Assembly: GCA_045599185.1 (NCBI GenBank)
Contig: JAZRVO010000012.1
Location: 1 to 64,000, forward strand
Length of the DNA stretch: 64,000 bases
Source: UBA1240 sp045599185
GTDB lineage: Bacteria > Spirochaetota > Spirochaetia > Treponematales > Treponemataceae
Reading direction: 5' to 3'
Both the position numbers and the translations under genes were made by a program. Shown here piece after piece: positions 51,000-59,358 of this stretch; the first letter of the stretch is position 1; the number at the start of each line of letters is the position of its first letter. Below the pieces are notes generated by a model. It saw only the letters and a program-made list of their open reading frames with translations, did not search any database and had not been told where the DNA came from.

Positions 51000-51437
51000 A
51001 TGTTTTTTACAAAATATGAAAATAAAGTTTTGAAGGACTATAAAAACAAAATAGCGGCTGATAATTCGGTTAAAAATATTCTCAAGGTTTTTACAGAAAA
51101 TTATGCGGAAGAAAATAAAAAATACAATCGAAGCGAAGACGCAGACATGCTGCTTTTTCAATACGGTGTTTACGACTGGGGAAGCGGAAAAAATCTGGAA
51201 ATTGATTTTGCGCGCCAGCTAGTTAAAAACGATGCCATAAAGCAAGTGCACATAACGCTAAAGTTTCCTTACGAAGAAAAATTTTCAAAAATTGAATCTT
51301 ACGAGGAATGGTATAATTCGTCCAGCAGTGAAAAAACCGTAAAAGAATGGCACGACGAAATTGAAAAGCAGGCAATTTTTGAAGAAATAAACGGAATGAA
51401 GTACAGCCTGGAAATTTGGATTGACAGTGCCGAATAA
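51000..51437 (+). CDS. Uncharacterised protein
   Basis: A 145-residue soluble, charged protein with predicted helices and central beta-strands (EIDFARQLVKNDAIKQVHITLKF). No motif or family recognised and no signal peptide. It lies 122 bp downstream of the glycan-binding-like gene and 25 bp upstream of a membrane protein gene, so the cluster may be one unit. Codon use is AT-rich like its neighbours. Confidence 0.55.
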   Translation: MFFTKYENKVLKDYKNKIAADNSVKNILKVFTENYAEENKKYNRSEDADMLLFQYGVYDWGSGKNLEIDFARQLVKNDAIKQVHITLKFPYEEKFSKIESYEEWYNSSSSEKTVKEWHDEIEKQAIFEEINGMKYSLEIWIDSAE

Positions 51438-51462
51438 ACGAAAAAGTAACCAAAGGAAAAAT

Positions 51463-52686
51463 ATGACAAAATTAATTTTTTCTAAAAAATACAGAATAAT
51501 TTCAATTGCATGCGGAATCATTCTTACGGCAGGTTTTCTTTTGGGATTTTTGTATTTTGTAATTAACAAATTAAACCCTGCTGTTACATGGGCGCTGATG
51601 TTTCCCCTGTTTTTAATGTTCAGCACATTGTCTGTTTTGAGCATTAGGGAAGCTTTTTATGCCTACTGTATTTTTGACGATGAAGCTGGAATTGAATTTT
51701 ATTCGGGCTATGCAAAAGTAAAAAAAATACCTGTTGATATGCTGGATTCTTTCATGCCGGTAAATGACGGAATAGTTATTTCGTACAAACTTTACAACAA
51801 TAATTCTCCAAAAGTGAAAGAAATAAAAGTCAGTAGCTATTTTAAGAACATAGACCTGCTGTATGAATGGCTGGATTCGCATGCCCGTAATATTTATAAA
51901 GAACAGGTCATAAAATCTATTGAAGAATTCAGGGAAGCCCATTCTGAACTTAAGGATAAAGAAAAGGCAAAGCTTTATCAGAAAAACCAAAAAATTGCGA
52001 AAATCCTGAAAATTGCCGGAATAATCATTGCCCTTCTTCCTGTTGCCAGTATATTACTTAATGTAAACTGGCTAAAAATCTGTTTTGTCGTGTGCGCTGC
52101 GTACCCGGTTTTCTTAATAATTCTTCTGCGTTTTTTTAATGGCGAAATACGTTTTAATGAAAAAACAACTGACATACATCCGAGCGTTTTTCCTCCTTTT
52201 TTGTTTTGTTCAGCATCACTTATGTTTATAGCCTGTGTCTATATAGACATGATATATAGTTTTTCAAAAAATTTTACTCTTGCTGCATTAATAACACTGG
52301 CTCTGTTAATCCTTTACTTTTTCTGCGCAAATGAATCGGAAAAAAATATTGGCGAGAAAAAATCCGTTAAAGTGTGGAATTGTATAAGTCTGACTTTTAT
52401 TTTTTTCATGTATGGAATAGGCCTTACAATGCCGGGAAACATTATGTTTGATAAGTCTGAACCTGTAGTTTATGAATCAACGGTCGTTGACCAGCGGGTA
52501 TCACATGGCAAAAACACAGATTACTATCTGAAAATTTCTCCGTGGATAAATGAAGAAAAAGAATTTAAAGAAGTTTCCGTTGGAAAAACATTGTATTCAA
52601 AAGTTCAGATAGGAAACATCGTGTATGTAAAATTATATAAAGGTTATTTTGGAGTTCCATGGTTCAGAGTAACAGGCAAAGCTTGA
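51463..52686 (+). CDS. Polytopic membrane protein, function unknown
   Basis: A 407-residue protein with two N-terminal segments (about 10-60), a soluble stretch about 70-175, two more around 180-230 and three or more around 255-340, then a small soluble C-terminal domain (STVVDQRVSHGKNTDYYLKISPW...GNIVYVKLYKGYFG) like those in DUF3592-type proteins. ATG 51463 has an AAAGGAAAAA ribosome site. An earlier start 14 codons back overlaps the previous gene. No close family recognised. Confidence 0.6.
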   Translation: MTKLIFSKKYRIISIACGIILTAGFLLGFLYFVINKLNPAVTWALMFPLFLMFSTLSVLSIREAFYAYCIFDDEAGIEFYSGYAKVKKIPVDMLDSFMPVNDGIVISYKLYNNNSPKVKEIKVSSYFKNIDLLYEWLDSHARNIYKEQVIKSIEEFREAHSELKDKEKAKLYQKNQKIAKILKIAGIIIALLPVASILLNVNWLKICFVVCAAYPVFLIILLRFFNGEIRFNEKTTDIHPSVFPPFLFCSASLMFIACVYIDMIYSFSKNFTLAALITLALLILYFFCANESEKNIGEKKSVKVWNCISLTFIFFMYGIGLTMPGNIMFDKSEPVVYESTVVDQRVSHGKNTDYYLKISPWINEEKEFKEVSVGKTLYSKVQIGNIVYVKLYKGYFGVPWFRVTGKA

Positions 52687-53237
52687 AAGCAGAAAAAAAT
52701 ACTTCTGATTTTTATTGCATCAAAACTTTTACAAACAATTCTTACAAGGCTATGTAGAAAGCATTGAAATAGTCTGACAAAAAACATACTCAAATACAAA
52801 GGAAATGACACACCGTTGCTTCTATACTATATTGACTTGTCTAGCGCAAACGAGTTCTGATGTTTTAAAGATATGGTATTTTGTATTTACCAAAATGACA
52901 AATAATCTTGAATAAATTGAGTCCAACCTTATGCTTAGTATGAAATGATATAGGAAAAGCCAAGCACAACAATTATAAAATATCATTTTCATTCAGAATA
53001 TGGTTATGTTTTGCAGGTTACTGCGCCGTTTTACACTGTTTACGAATACAATTTTGATGACACTTTTTAAAATCCATAACGAAAGTATAAAAGCAAACAC
53101 TAGAACAACGCGCAGCAGCTGGTTGCAAGAAGAGAATTATTTAACAGTACAACCAAACGTTGTCTGCGCTAGTAGAAAAAAACAATAGAAAATTTTCAGA
53201 AAAATTGATAGTATAATTTCATTATGGGAGATAACTA
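52687..53237. other. 551-bp region without genes, possible hairpin site
   Basis: AT-rich, with no convincing gene. Holds an imperfect hairpin (see 53100-53172) and an 8-bp inverted repeat pair CTAGCGCA (52841) / TGCGCTAG (53165). A 62-codon ORF at 53000-53188 has no ribosome site or recognisable product. The R-M promoter probably lies at its right end. Confidence 0.5.
53100..53172. repeat. Imperfect inverted repeat, possible recombination-site remnant
   Basis: Two pairs of boxes, each interrupted: CTAG and ACAACG on the left pair with CGTTGT and CTAG on the right, and GGTTG (53121-53125) pairs with CAACC (53150-53154). This architecture resembles integron attC sites, but the core consensus (GTTRRRY) is not met. 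Confidence 0.35.
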
Positions 53238-54204
53238 TTGAATTGTATAGAAATTTGCGCTGGAGCTGGTGGACAAGCCTTAGGATTAGAAGAAGCCGGT
53301 TTCGAACATGTTGCCTTAATTGAATATGAAGATGAATATTGTAAAACATTAAAACAAAATCGTCCAAACTGGAATGTTATCTGTACAGATGTAAAAAATT
53401 TTTCAGGGTTGAAATATGCTAATACTATTGATTTACTTGCGGGAGGTGTCCCTTGTCCTCCTTTTTCTGTTGCAGGAAAACAGCTAGGAAAATCTGATGA
53501 AAGAGATTTATTCCCAGAGGCGTTAAGACTTATTAGAGAAATAAATCCTAAAGCCATAATGTTAGAAAATGTAAAAGGTTTTTTAGATTCTAAATTCGAT
53601 GAGTACAGAAATTCTATACTTAAAAGTATAGAATCACTCGGCTATAAAGTTCAAATAAAACTACTTAATGCTTCTGATTATGGAGTTCCCCAATTAAGAC
53701 CTCGAATTGTAATTGTGGGTATCAGAAACGACATTACAACAGAATTCCAATATCCTTTACCTAATAACAAAAAAAACTTCTACTGTTGGAGAAACACTCT
53801 CAGACCTAATAAAAGAGAACGGGTGGAAAAATGCAGATGAATGGATAAAAAAAGCTAATGCTATAGCTCCTACTATTGTTGGTGGTTCAAAAAAACATGG
53901 TGGTCCAGATTTAGGTCCTGTACGTTCAAGAAAAGCTTGGGCAGAATTAGGAGTTGATGGATTAGGTATTGCAAACGAGGCACCTGCTGTGGATTTCGAA
54001 GGAATGCCTAAACTGACACCTCGAATGATTGCGAGGATACAAGGATTTCCTGATGAATGGTCATTTGGAACCAAAAAAACAGCCGCCTGTAGAATGATAG
54101 GGAATGCATTCCCACCACCAGTAGCAAAGGTTGTAGGAGAACAAATAAGGATGGTTTTAGAAAATAGAATCGTTGTTAGCAATCGAAAGAAAAAAGTATC
54201 ATAA
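53238..54204 (+). pseudogene. NgoMIV-type DNA (cytosine-5)-methyltransferase, frameshifted at an A8 tract
   Basis: The first frame (53238-53840, TTG start after GGGAG) has motif I (EICAGAGGQALGLEEAGFEHV), motif IV GGVPCPPFSVAGKQ with nucleophile Cys about 73, ENVKGF (VI) and PQLRPRIVIVGI (VIII). At 53769-53776 an eight-A run shifts the frame: the family sequence continues in the next frame as KKTSTVGETLSDLIKENGWK and on to RIQGFPDEWSFG and CRMIGNAFPPP (IX-X), ending 54204. One A fewer would restore a 321-residue methylase. An endonuclease gene starts within its 3' end, so both are linked. Confidence 0.88.
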
Positions 54205-55021
54205 ATCATTATTAAGAAATGGAGTTTTAACCATTGATAATAATGGAGTCCCGAGCAATGCAGATAAGTCTTCCCGATTATCAATTTCAATAGCGACAGG
54301 TATTGCAAATGCACTTATGGCAGAAAGCGCAGAAAAGGCTGTGGGGCAAACTTCTGGAGCAAAATTTGAACTCATTAATATGGAGTTTTTAGCAAACACA
54401 TTTCCCAAGCTTCAAAATCTTCGTCCAGGAATATGGCACATAATAAAATTAGGGAATCGCAACACTATAAAAACAAGTAGTTTTGTTCAATACGAACATT
54501 TAGATTATCTGAGCAAATTAACTGAAAAAGATGCAAAACTTGCCGCAAGTATGGGAAATGATTATATGGTTGCTCCTGATGTTGTTATTTATCGAGAAAC
54601 TGTTGATGACTCTGAAATAAATAAAACACAAATAATTGTCGATGACGAAGTTGCAAAAAAGGCATACATTAGAAAAAAGAACGGAGGACTACCTATTCTT
54701 CACGCTTCTATTTCTGCAAAATGGACAATGAGAAGTGACCGAGCTCAAAATAGCAGAACTGAAGCATTGGGTTTAATCCGTAATAGAAAAGGAAATCTTC
54801 CTCATATATCAGTTGTAACAGGAGAACCTCTGCCTGGACGATTAGCATCATTGGCATTAGGTACAGGTGACATTGATTGTATGTATCATTTTGCTCTATA
54901 TGAACTAATAGAAGCTGTAAAAGCAACTGGAGCAGAGGATTCCATAGAATTACTTAATGTATTGGTTCAAGGAAATAGATTAAAAGATATAAGTGATTTA
55001 CCATTAGATTTGTCTGTATAA
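54173..55021 (+). CDS. NgoMIV-family type II restriction endonuclease
   Basis: A 282-residue endonuclease with strong resemblance to NgoMIV (about 286 residues, cuts G^CCGGC). The catalytic residues of NgoMIV (E70, D140, S185, K187) correspond to E66, D136 (APDVVIYRE), S181 and K183 (SISAKWTMRSDRAQN), each offset by four. The C-terminus GTGDIDCMYHFALYELIEAVKATG ... KDISDLPLDLSV is also highly conserved. The start is TTG at 54173, overlapping the methylase end by 32 bp. All active-site residues are intact, although the partner methylase frame is broken, so either the methylase is made by slippage or the enzyme is off. Confidence 0.93.
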   Translation: MLAIERKKYHKSLLRNGVLTIDNNGVPSNADKSSRLSISIATGIANALMAESAEKAVGQTSGAKFELINMEFLANTFPKLQNLRPGIWHIIKLGNRNTIKTSSFVQYEHLDYLSKLTEKDAKLAASMGNDYMVAPDVVIYRETVDDSEINKTQIIVDDEVAKKAYIRKKNGGLPILHASISAKWTMRSDRAQNSRTEALGLIRNRKGNLPHISVVTGEPLPGRLASLALGTGDIDCMYHFALYELIEAVKATGAEDSIELLNVLVQGNRLKDISDLPLDLSV

Positions 55022-55223
55022 AGAAAGATACATTTTCAAATCTGAATTTTTATTAAAAATACCGCTGATTAACATTGAGCCCCGAAACGCAAAAAAAACT
55101 TTCTGTAAACGTTACCTGAAAAAAGCGAGGGGGCAACGCCTTCGGCATTATGTAAAAAAAACATAAAACCACATACAAACAGGCGGCTTTTGTGCTAAAA
55201 TGGTTTGTTAACTGAGGTTCGGC

Positions 55224-55952
55224 TTGAAAAGAAGAATAAAGATTTTTGGCATTTCTGCATTTTTTATTTCGCTTTTTAATGGTTCAATTTGCGCGCTGGA
55301 TTACTGGAACGACGGGCTTGCCGTCAGCGGCGGCTATATGTCCGGCACTACAATAAAAGTTCCGGCGGAAGGAAGCCTGAGTTTTCAAACACCGATTGAC
55401 GAACAGACACTGGCAAAAGCCCAGATTTCTTTCAATTCTTCAAGCATAGACACCGCAGGCACGGTAACTTTAACGCCCTTTTCAAACAGAATTTTAGACC
55501 TTGGCATAAAAAACGTTCTTCATTACGGGCGATTCCTGGAATACGAAGGTTCACAGGCCGATTACATGTGCATCGGGCTTGTTTCGCTAAAGAACAAAGA
55601 CACGGCAAATCCCCTTGTTTTTTCAGTTGGTTACGGAATGGATTTTAAGAAAAGCAGTATAAAATCCAACCGCACAGACGATATTAAACTGAATGACTTG
55701 AACCATGCCGTTTTTCTGGAACTGACCAAGCGCTTTATGGGCAATCAGCAGATAATTGCCCGGCTTTCTTCCTTTGACGACAATTATTTTCCCGTGTTTT
55801 TCACGCCTTACTATTCACTTGGCTATTCAATTGACGTAAACCAGAAAATGACACTGGGCGCAAGCGGTGCCCTGCACTATACAGACCAGGCCACGCTTAA
55901 CGGCGCAATTGAAGGTTTTAAAGGCAAGCTTTTTATGGTTTACAGGTGGTAA
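55224..55952 (+). CDS. Probable outer-membrane beta-barrel protein
   Basis: A 242-residue exported protein with a signal peptide (IFGISAFFISLFNGSICA). The mature protein alternates hydrophobic and polar residues typical of amphipathic strands (SGGYMSGTTIKVPAEGSLSFQ, LVFSVGYGMDFKKSS, ARLSSFDDNYFPVFFTPYY) and ends with aromatic MVYRW, a beta-barrel-like C-terminus. No family is recognised. The start is TTG with TGAGGT upstream. It is followed after two bases by the phosphoesterase lipoprotein, so the two form an operon. Confidence 0.65.
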   Translation: MKRRIKIFGISAFFISLFNGSICALDYWNDGLAVSGGYMSGTTIKVPAEGSLSFQTPIDEQTLAKAQISFNSSSIDTAGTVTLTPFSNRILDLGIKNVLHYGRFLEYEGSQADYMCIGLVSLKNKDTANPLVFSVGYGMDFKKSSIKSNRTDDIKLNDLNHAVFLELTKRFMGNQQIIARLSSFDDNYFPVFFTPYYSLGYSIDVNQKMTLGASGALHYTDQATLNGAIEGFKGKLFMVYRW

Positions 55953-55954
55953 AA

Positions 55955-56926
55955 ATGAAAAAGCGTGCTTTCCTTTTGATTCTGGCGGTTTTGCCGCTTT
56001 TATTCTGTTCCTGCGGTGGCGGCGGTGGCGGTGGCGGAACGATAAGCAAGATTGCCGATTTTTTTTACAGCGGCAACCAGACAAACAGCCGCACCGGCGA
56101 CACTTTGGGTAGCGTTTCCGTTCCTTCCGGTTGCCCAACCGGCGGCAAGGTTTACACTTTTCTAATCATTACTGACATTCATTTTGGCGCAAAAAGTTAT
56201 GGAACCGTGCCGCTGGAACAGATTAAGGCAAGCATAAGCAGCCGCACCGCAGCAGAAGACAAACCGGCCTTTATTGCCGTTTTGGGCGACGTTGCAGACA
56301 ATGGTCTGGAAAGTGAATATCAGCAGTATGCGGATTTTATCAGCAAAGTAAGTTCGGCATGCGGCGGTGCACGGGTTTTAAATGTTGCAGGCAACCACGA
56401 TTTGTGGAACGACGGCTGGGACAGATGGAAAAAATACGCAGCGCCCGGCAATTCCTTTTACAGCTTTAGCGTGCCTGAATGGAACAGAAGTTTTTATTTT
56501 ACGGACACTGCAAGCGGCACTATGGGCAAAAAACAGCTGCAAAAGTTTGCTAGCGTGCTAAAAAGCGACGGCAACAGAAAATTTGTTTTTACCCACTACC
56601 CTTTTTACGGCGACGGTGAAGCAAGCAAAGACCGTTATTTTGTTCTGGCAGACACGGCGGAAAGAAACACGCTGGTTTCACTTTGCGCAAACAACAAGGT
56701 GGACGGTGTTTTTTGCGGACATTTTCACGAACCGTTTTATTCAACTGCACCGGCGGCGTTTATAGAAGTTGTATGTGGAAGCCTGAAAAAAGACAAGAAC
56801 AATATGCGCCACTGGACTTATGTAAAAATAAACGAAACTGAAAGAAAGGCCTATTTTACCCGTTACGATGTTGCCGGAGACAGCCCTTCCGCAACAAAAA
56901 CAGAATGGACATGGTCTTTTAAATGA
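55955..56926 (+). CDS. Calcineurin-like metallophosphoesterase lipoprotein
   Basis: A 323-residue lipoprotein: signal with lipobox LFCSC near residue 20 followed by a run of eight Gly encoded by GGC/GGT repeats. The metallophosphoesterase domain has DIHFG near 75, GDVADNG near 115, GNHD near 150, HYPFYG near 220 and GHFHEP near 260, so all metal-ligand motifs are present. It likely hydrolyses phosphodiesters or phosphomonoesters in the periplasm or at the surface. ATG 55955 has AGGTGG upstream. Follows the barrel-like gene by two bases. Confidence 0.88.
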   Translation: MKKRAFLLILAVLPLLFCSCGGGGGGGGTISKIADFFYSGNQTNSRTGDTLGSVSVPSGCPTGGKVYTFLIITDIHFGAKSYGTVPLEQIKASISSRTAAEDKPAFIAVLGDVADNGLESEYQQYADFISKVSSACGGARVLNVAGNHDLWNDGWDRWKKYAAPGNSFYSFSVPEWNRSFYFTDTASGTMGKKQLQKFASVLKSDGNRKFVFTHYPFYGDGEASKDRYFVLADTAERNTLVSLCANNKVDGVFCGHFHEPFYSTAPAAFIEVVCGSLKKDKNNMRHWTYVKINETERKAYFTRYDVAGDSPSATKTEWTWSFK

Positions 56927-57047
56927 ATGAACCGGGGCAAAGGCGTGGGGTATTCCGTTTGACTTCGCCAAAACCGTGCTTGCGCGTGCTAAAACCGCGG
57001 TACAAACGAAAATTACAGAACACTTTATGATTTTTTAAGGAAATTAT

Positions 57048-57524
57048 ATGCCGGCAAAAAAAACAAACGCAATGCGCATTTTAGACCAGCTGCAAATTGA
57101 ATACGATGTAAAAGAATACGACTTTGACGAAGAATTCAGCGATGCCGTAACTGCCGCGGCAAAAGTTGGCTTACCGGCAGAACAGGTTTTTAAGACTATT
57201 GTTTTTCGCAACGAACGGAAAGAAATTTACGTTTTCTGCGTGCCCGCCACAACTGAAGTAAACCTGAAAAAAGTGCGCGCCCTTACCAGTTCCCAAGACA
57301 TTGAACCCGTAAAACAGACCGAACTTTTAGGCTTAACCGGCTATATCCGCGGCGGCTGTTCGCCGCTTGGCATGAAAAAGAAATTTCCTACCTTTATAGA
57401 CGAAACCGCCCAGCTGTTTGATTTTATTGCAGTAAGTGCCGGGTTGCGCGGCGTGCAGCTGCTTTTAAGCGCAGACAATCTTTTAACGGCCTGCGGTGCA
57501 GAATACGCCGAACTGACTTTATAG
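57048..57524 (+). CDS. ybaK: YbaK/EbsC-type Cys-tRNA(Pro) deacylase
   Basis: A 158-residue trans-editing protein of the YbaK family, which removes mischarged Cys from tRNA-Pro. The N-terminus (MRILDQLQIEYDVKEYDFD) and the conserved KTIVFRN, VPATTEVNLKKV and IRGGCSPLGMKKKFPTFID segments match the family. An AAGGA ribosome site is before the ATG. Single gene 120 bp after the phosphoesterase. Confidence 0.9.
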   Translation: MPAKKTNAMRILDQLQIEYDVKEYDFDEEFSDAVTAAAKVGLPAEQVFKTIVFRNERKEIYVFCVPATTEVNLKKVRALTSSQDIEPVKQTELLGLTGYIRGGCSPLGMKKKFPTFIDETAQLFDFIAVSAGLRGVQLLLSADNLLTACGAEYAELTL

Positions 57525-57699
57525 GTTCAGTTTTGGGCAAACCTAAGGAACGTAAAAATATTTTTATGTAAACCATTTCACATTTTGAAAATTTATCTAC
57601 CAATAATGCAAAAAAGGGTTATAATAGAAGTGCTGTCTAGTTTTTTACGGGGAGAAATTAGGCCGCAACACTTTAAAATTTTTTGAGGAAAGCAAAAAA

Positions 57700-59190
57700 A
57701 TGAACAAACCAAAGATTAAAATTGGTATCGTAGCTGTTAGCCGCGACTGTTTCCCAGAATCACTTTCTGTAAACAGAAGAAAAGCTTTAGTTGAAGCTTA
57801 CACAAAAAAATATGGTGCAGACGAAATCTACGAATGCCCTATTTGTATCGTAGAAAGCGAAATCCACATGGTTCAGGCTTTGGAAGATATTAAGAAGGCT
57901 GGATGTAACGCACTTTGTGTTTACCTCGGAAACTTCGGTCCGGAAATTGCTGAAACATTGCTGGCTAAACACTTTGAAGGTCCAAAAATGTTCATTGCTG
58001 CTGCAGAAGAAACATCTGCAAACGGTGGACTTATTCAGGGTCGCGGTGATGCTTACTGTGGTATGCTCAACCCTTCTTACAACCTTAAGCTCCGCAACAT
58101 CAAAGCTTACATCCCTGAATATCCGGTAGGAACAGCTGAACAGTGTGCAGACATGATTAAAGAATTTGTACCGATTGCAAAAGCTGTTTACGCATTGAAC
58201 CACCTGAAAATCATTTCTTTCGGACCACGTCCATTGAACTTCCTTGCTTGTAACGCACCTATCAAACAGCTTTACAACCTTGGTGTTGAAATTGAAGAAA
58301 ACTCAGAACTTGACCTGTTCGAAGCATTCAACAAACATGCCGGCGACCCACGCATTAAAGAAGTTGCTGCTGACATGGCTAAAGAACTTGGCGAAGGAAA
58401 CAAAGTTCCAGAAGTATTGGACAAACTTGCTCAGTACGAAATTACACTTCTTGACTGGATTGAAGCTCACAAAGGTTACCGCGAATACGTTGCAATCGCA
58501 GGTAAATGTTGGCCGGCATTCCAGACACAGTTCGGATTCGTTCCTTGCTATGTAAACTCTCGCCTTACAGCAAAAGGCATTCCAGTATCTTGCGAAGTTG
58601 ATATTTACGGTTGTCTTTCTGAATTCATCGGTACAGTAGTTTCTGATGATACAGTTACACTCCTCGACATCAACAACACAGTTCCACAGGATATCTATGA
58701 TGCAGACATCAAAGGTAAACATGGTTCTTACACAATCAAAGATACATTCATGGGCTTCCACTGTGGTAACACAGCATCATCTAAACTTTCATTCTGCGAA
58801 ATGAAATACCAGATGATTATGGCTCGTAACCTTCCACGCGAAGTTACAAACGGTACACTTGAAGGCGACATCAAACCAGGCGACATCACATTCTTCCGCT
58901 TGCAGTCTACAGCAGATGCTAAGCTCCGTGCTTACATCGCTCACGGTGAAGTTCTTCCAGTTGCTACACGTTCATTCGGTGGTATCGGTATTTTCGCTAT
59001 TCCAGAAATGGGACGTTTCTACCGCCACGTACTTATCGAAGGAAATTACCCGCACCACGGTGCAGTTGCATTCGGTCACTGGGGTAAAGCACTTTACGAA
59101 GTATTCAAATATGTTGGCGTACCAGTTGAAGAAATTGGTTACAACCAGCCAGCTGGCGTTCGCTACCCAACCGAAAACCCATTTGCTTAA
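57700..59190 (+). CDS. L-fucose/L-arabinose isomerase-family protein
   Basis: A 496-residue isomerase of the FucI/AraA superfamily, an Mn-dependent ketol isomerase of sugars. Recognisable parts include the Rossmann-like N-terminal domain (IGIVAVSRDCFPESL), VYLGNFGPEIAE, AGKCWPAFQTQFGFVPCYVNSRL near 265 and the C-terminal HWGKALYEVFKYVG. No signal peptide. Codon use (frequent GCT, GTT, CTC, TCT) differs from neighbours and looks like that of a highly expressed gene. A TATAAT at about 57619 and a GAGGAAAG ribosome site precede it. Sugar specificity is not predictable. Probably works with the GH43 next door. Confidence 0.8.
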   Translation: MNKPKIKIGIVAVSRDCFPESLSVNRRKALVEAYTKKYGADEIYECPICIVESEIHMVQALEDIKKAGCNALCVYLGNFGPEIAETLLAKHFEGPKMFIAAAEETSANGGLIQGRGDAYCGMLNPSYNLKLRNIKAYIPEYPVGTAEQCADMIKEFVPIAKAVYALNHLKIISFGPRPLNFLACNAPIKQLYNLGVEIEENSELDLFEAFNKHAGDPRIKEVAADMAKELGEGNKVPEVLDKLAQYEITLLDWIEAHKGYREYVAIAGKCWPAFQTQFGFVPCYVNSRLTAKGIPVSCEVDIYGCLSEFIGTVVSDDTVTLLDINNTVPQDIYDADIKGKHGSYTIKDTFMGFHCGNTASSKLSFCEMKYQMIMARNLPREVTNGTLEGDIKPGDITFFRLQSTADAKLRAYIAHGEVLPVATRSFGGIGIFAIPEMGRFYRHVLIEGNYPHHGAVAFGHWGKALYEVFKYVGVPVEEIGYNQPAGVRYPTENPFA

Positions 59191-59196
59191 TTGGTA

Positions 59197-59272
59197 AGCA
59201 GGCGTAAGCCTGCAACAATTCCATTTGAATGGTAAACAAAAGCCCGTCTAAGGCAACTTGGGCGGGCTTTTT
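59197..59272 (+). terminator. Hairpin and terminator of the isomerase gene
   Basis: A GCAGGC/GCCTGC hairpin at about 59197-59212 precedes a terminator with stem AAGCCCG/CGGGCTT and a run of T at 59266-59272. Confidence 0.75.
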
Positions 59273-59358
59273 TATATCAAAACATAATTTTCAATTTTTG
59301 GTAAAGTTTTGGCAAAGCGGGGCAAAATTAAACCACAAAAACACAAAAAGGACGTTTT

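Noticed and set aside
53000..53188. 62-codon ORF before the second R-M module
   Set aside because: No ribosome site, overlaps a hairpin and has no recognisable product.
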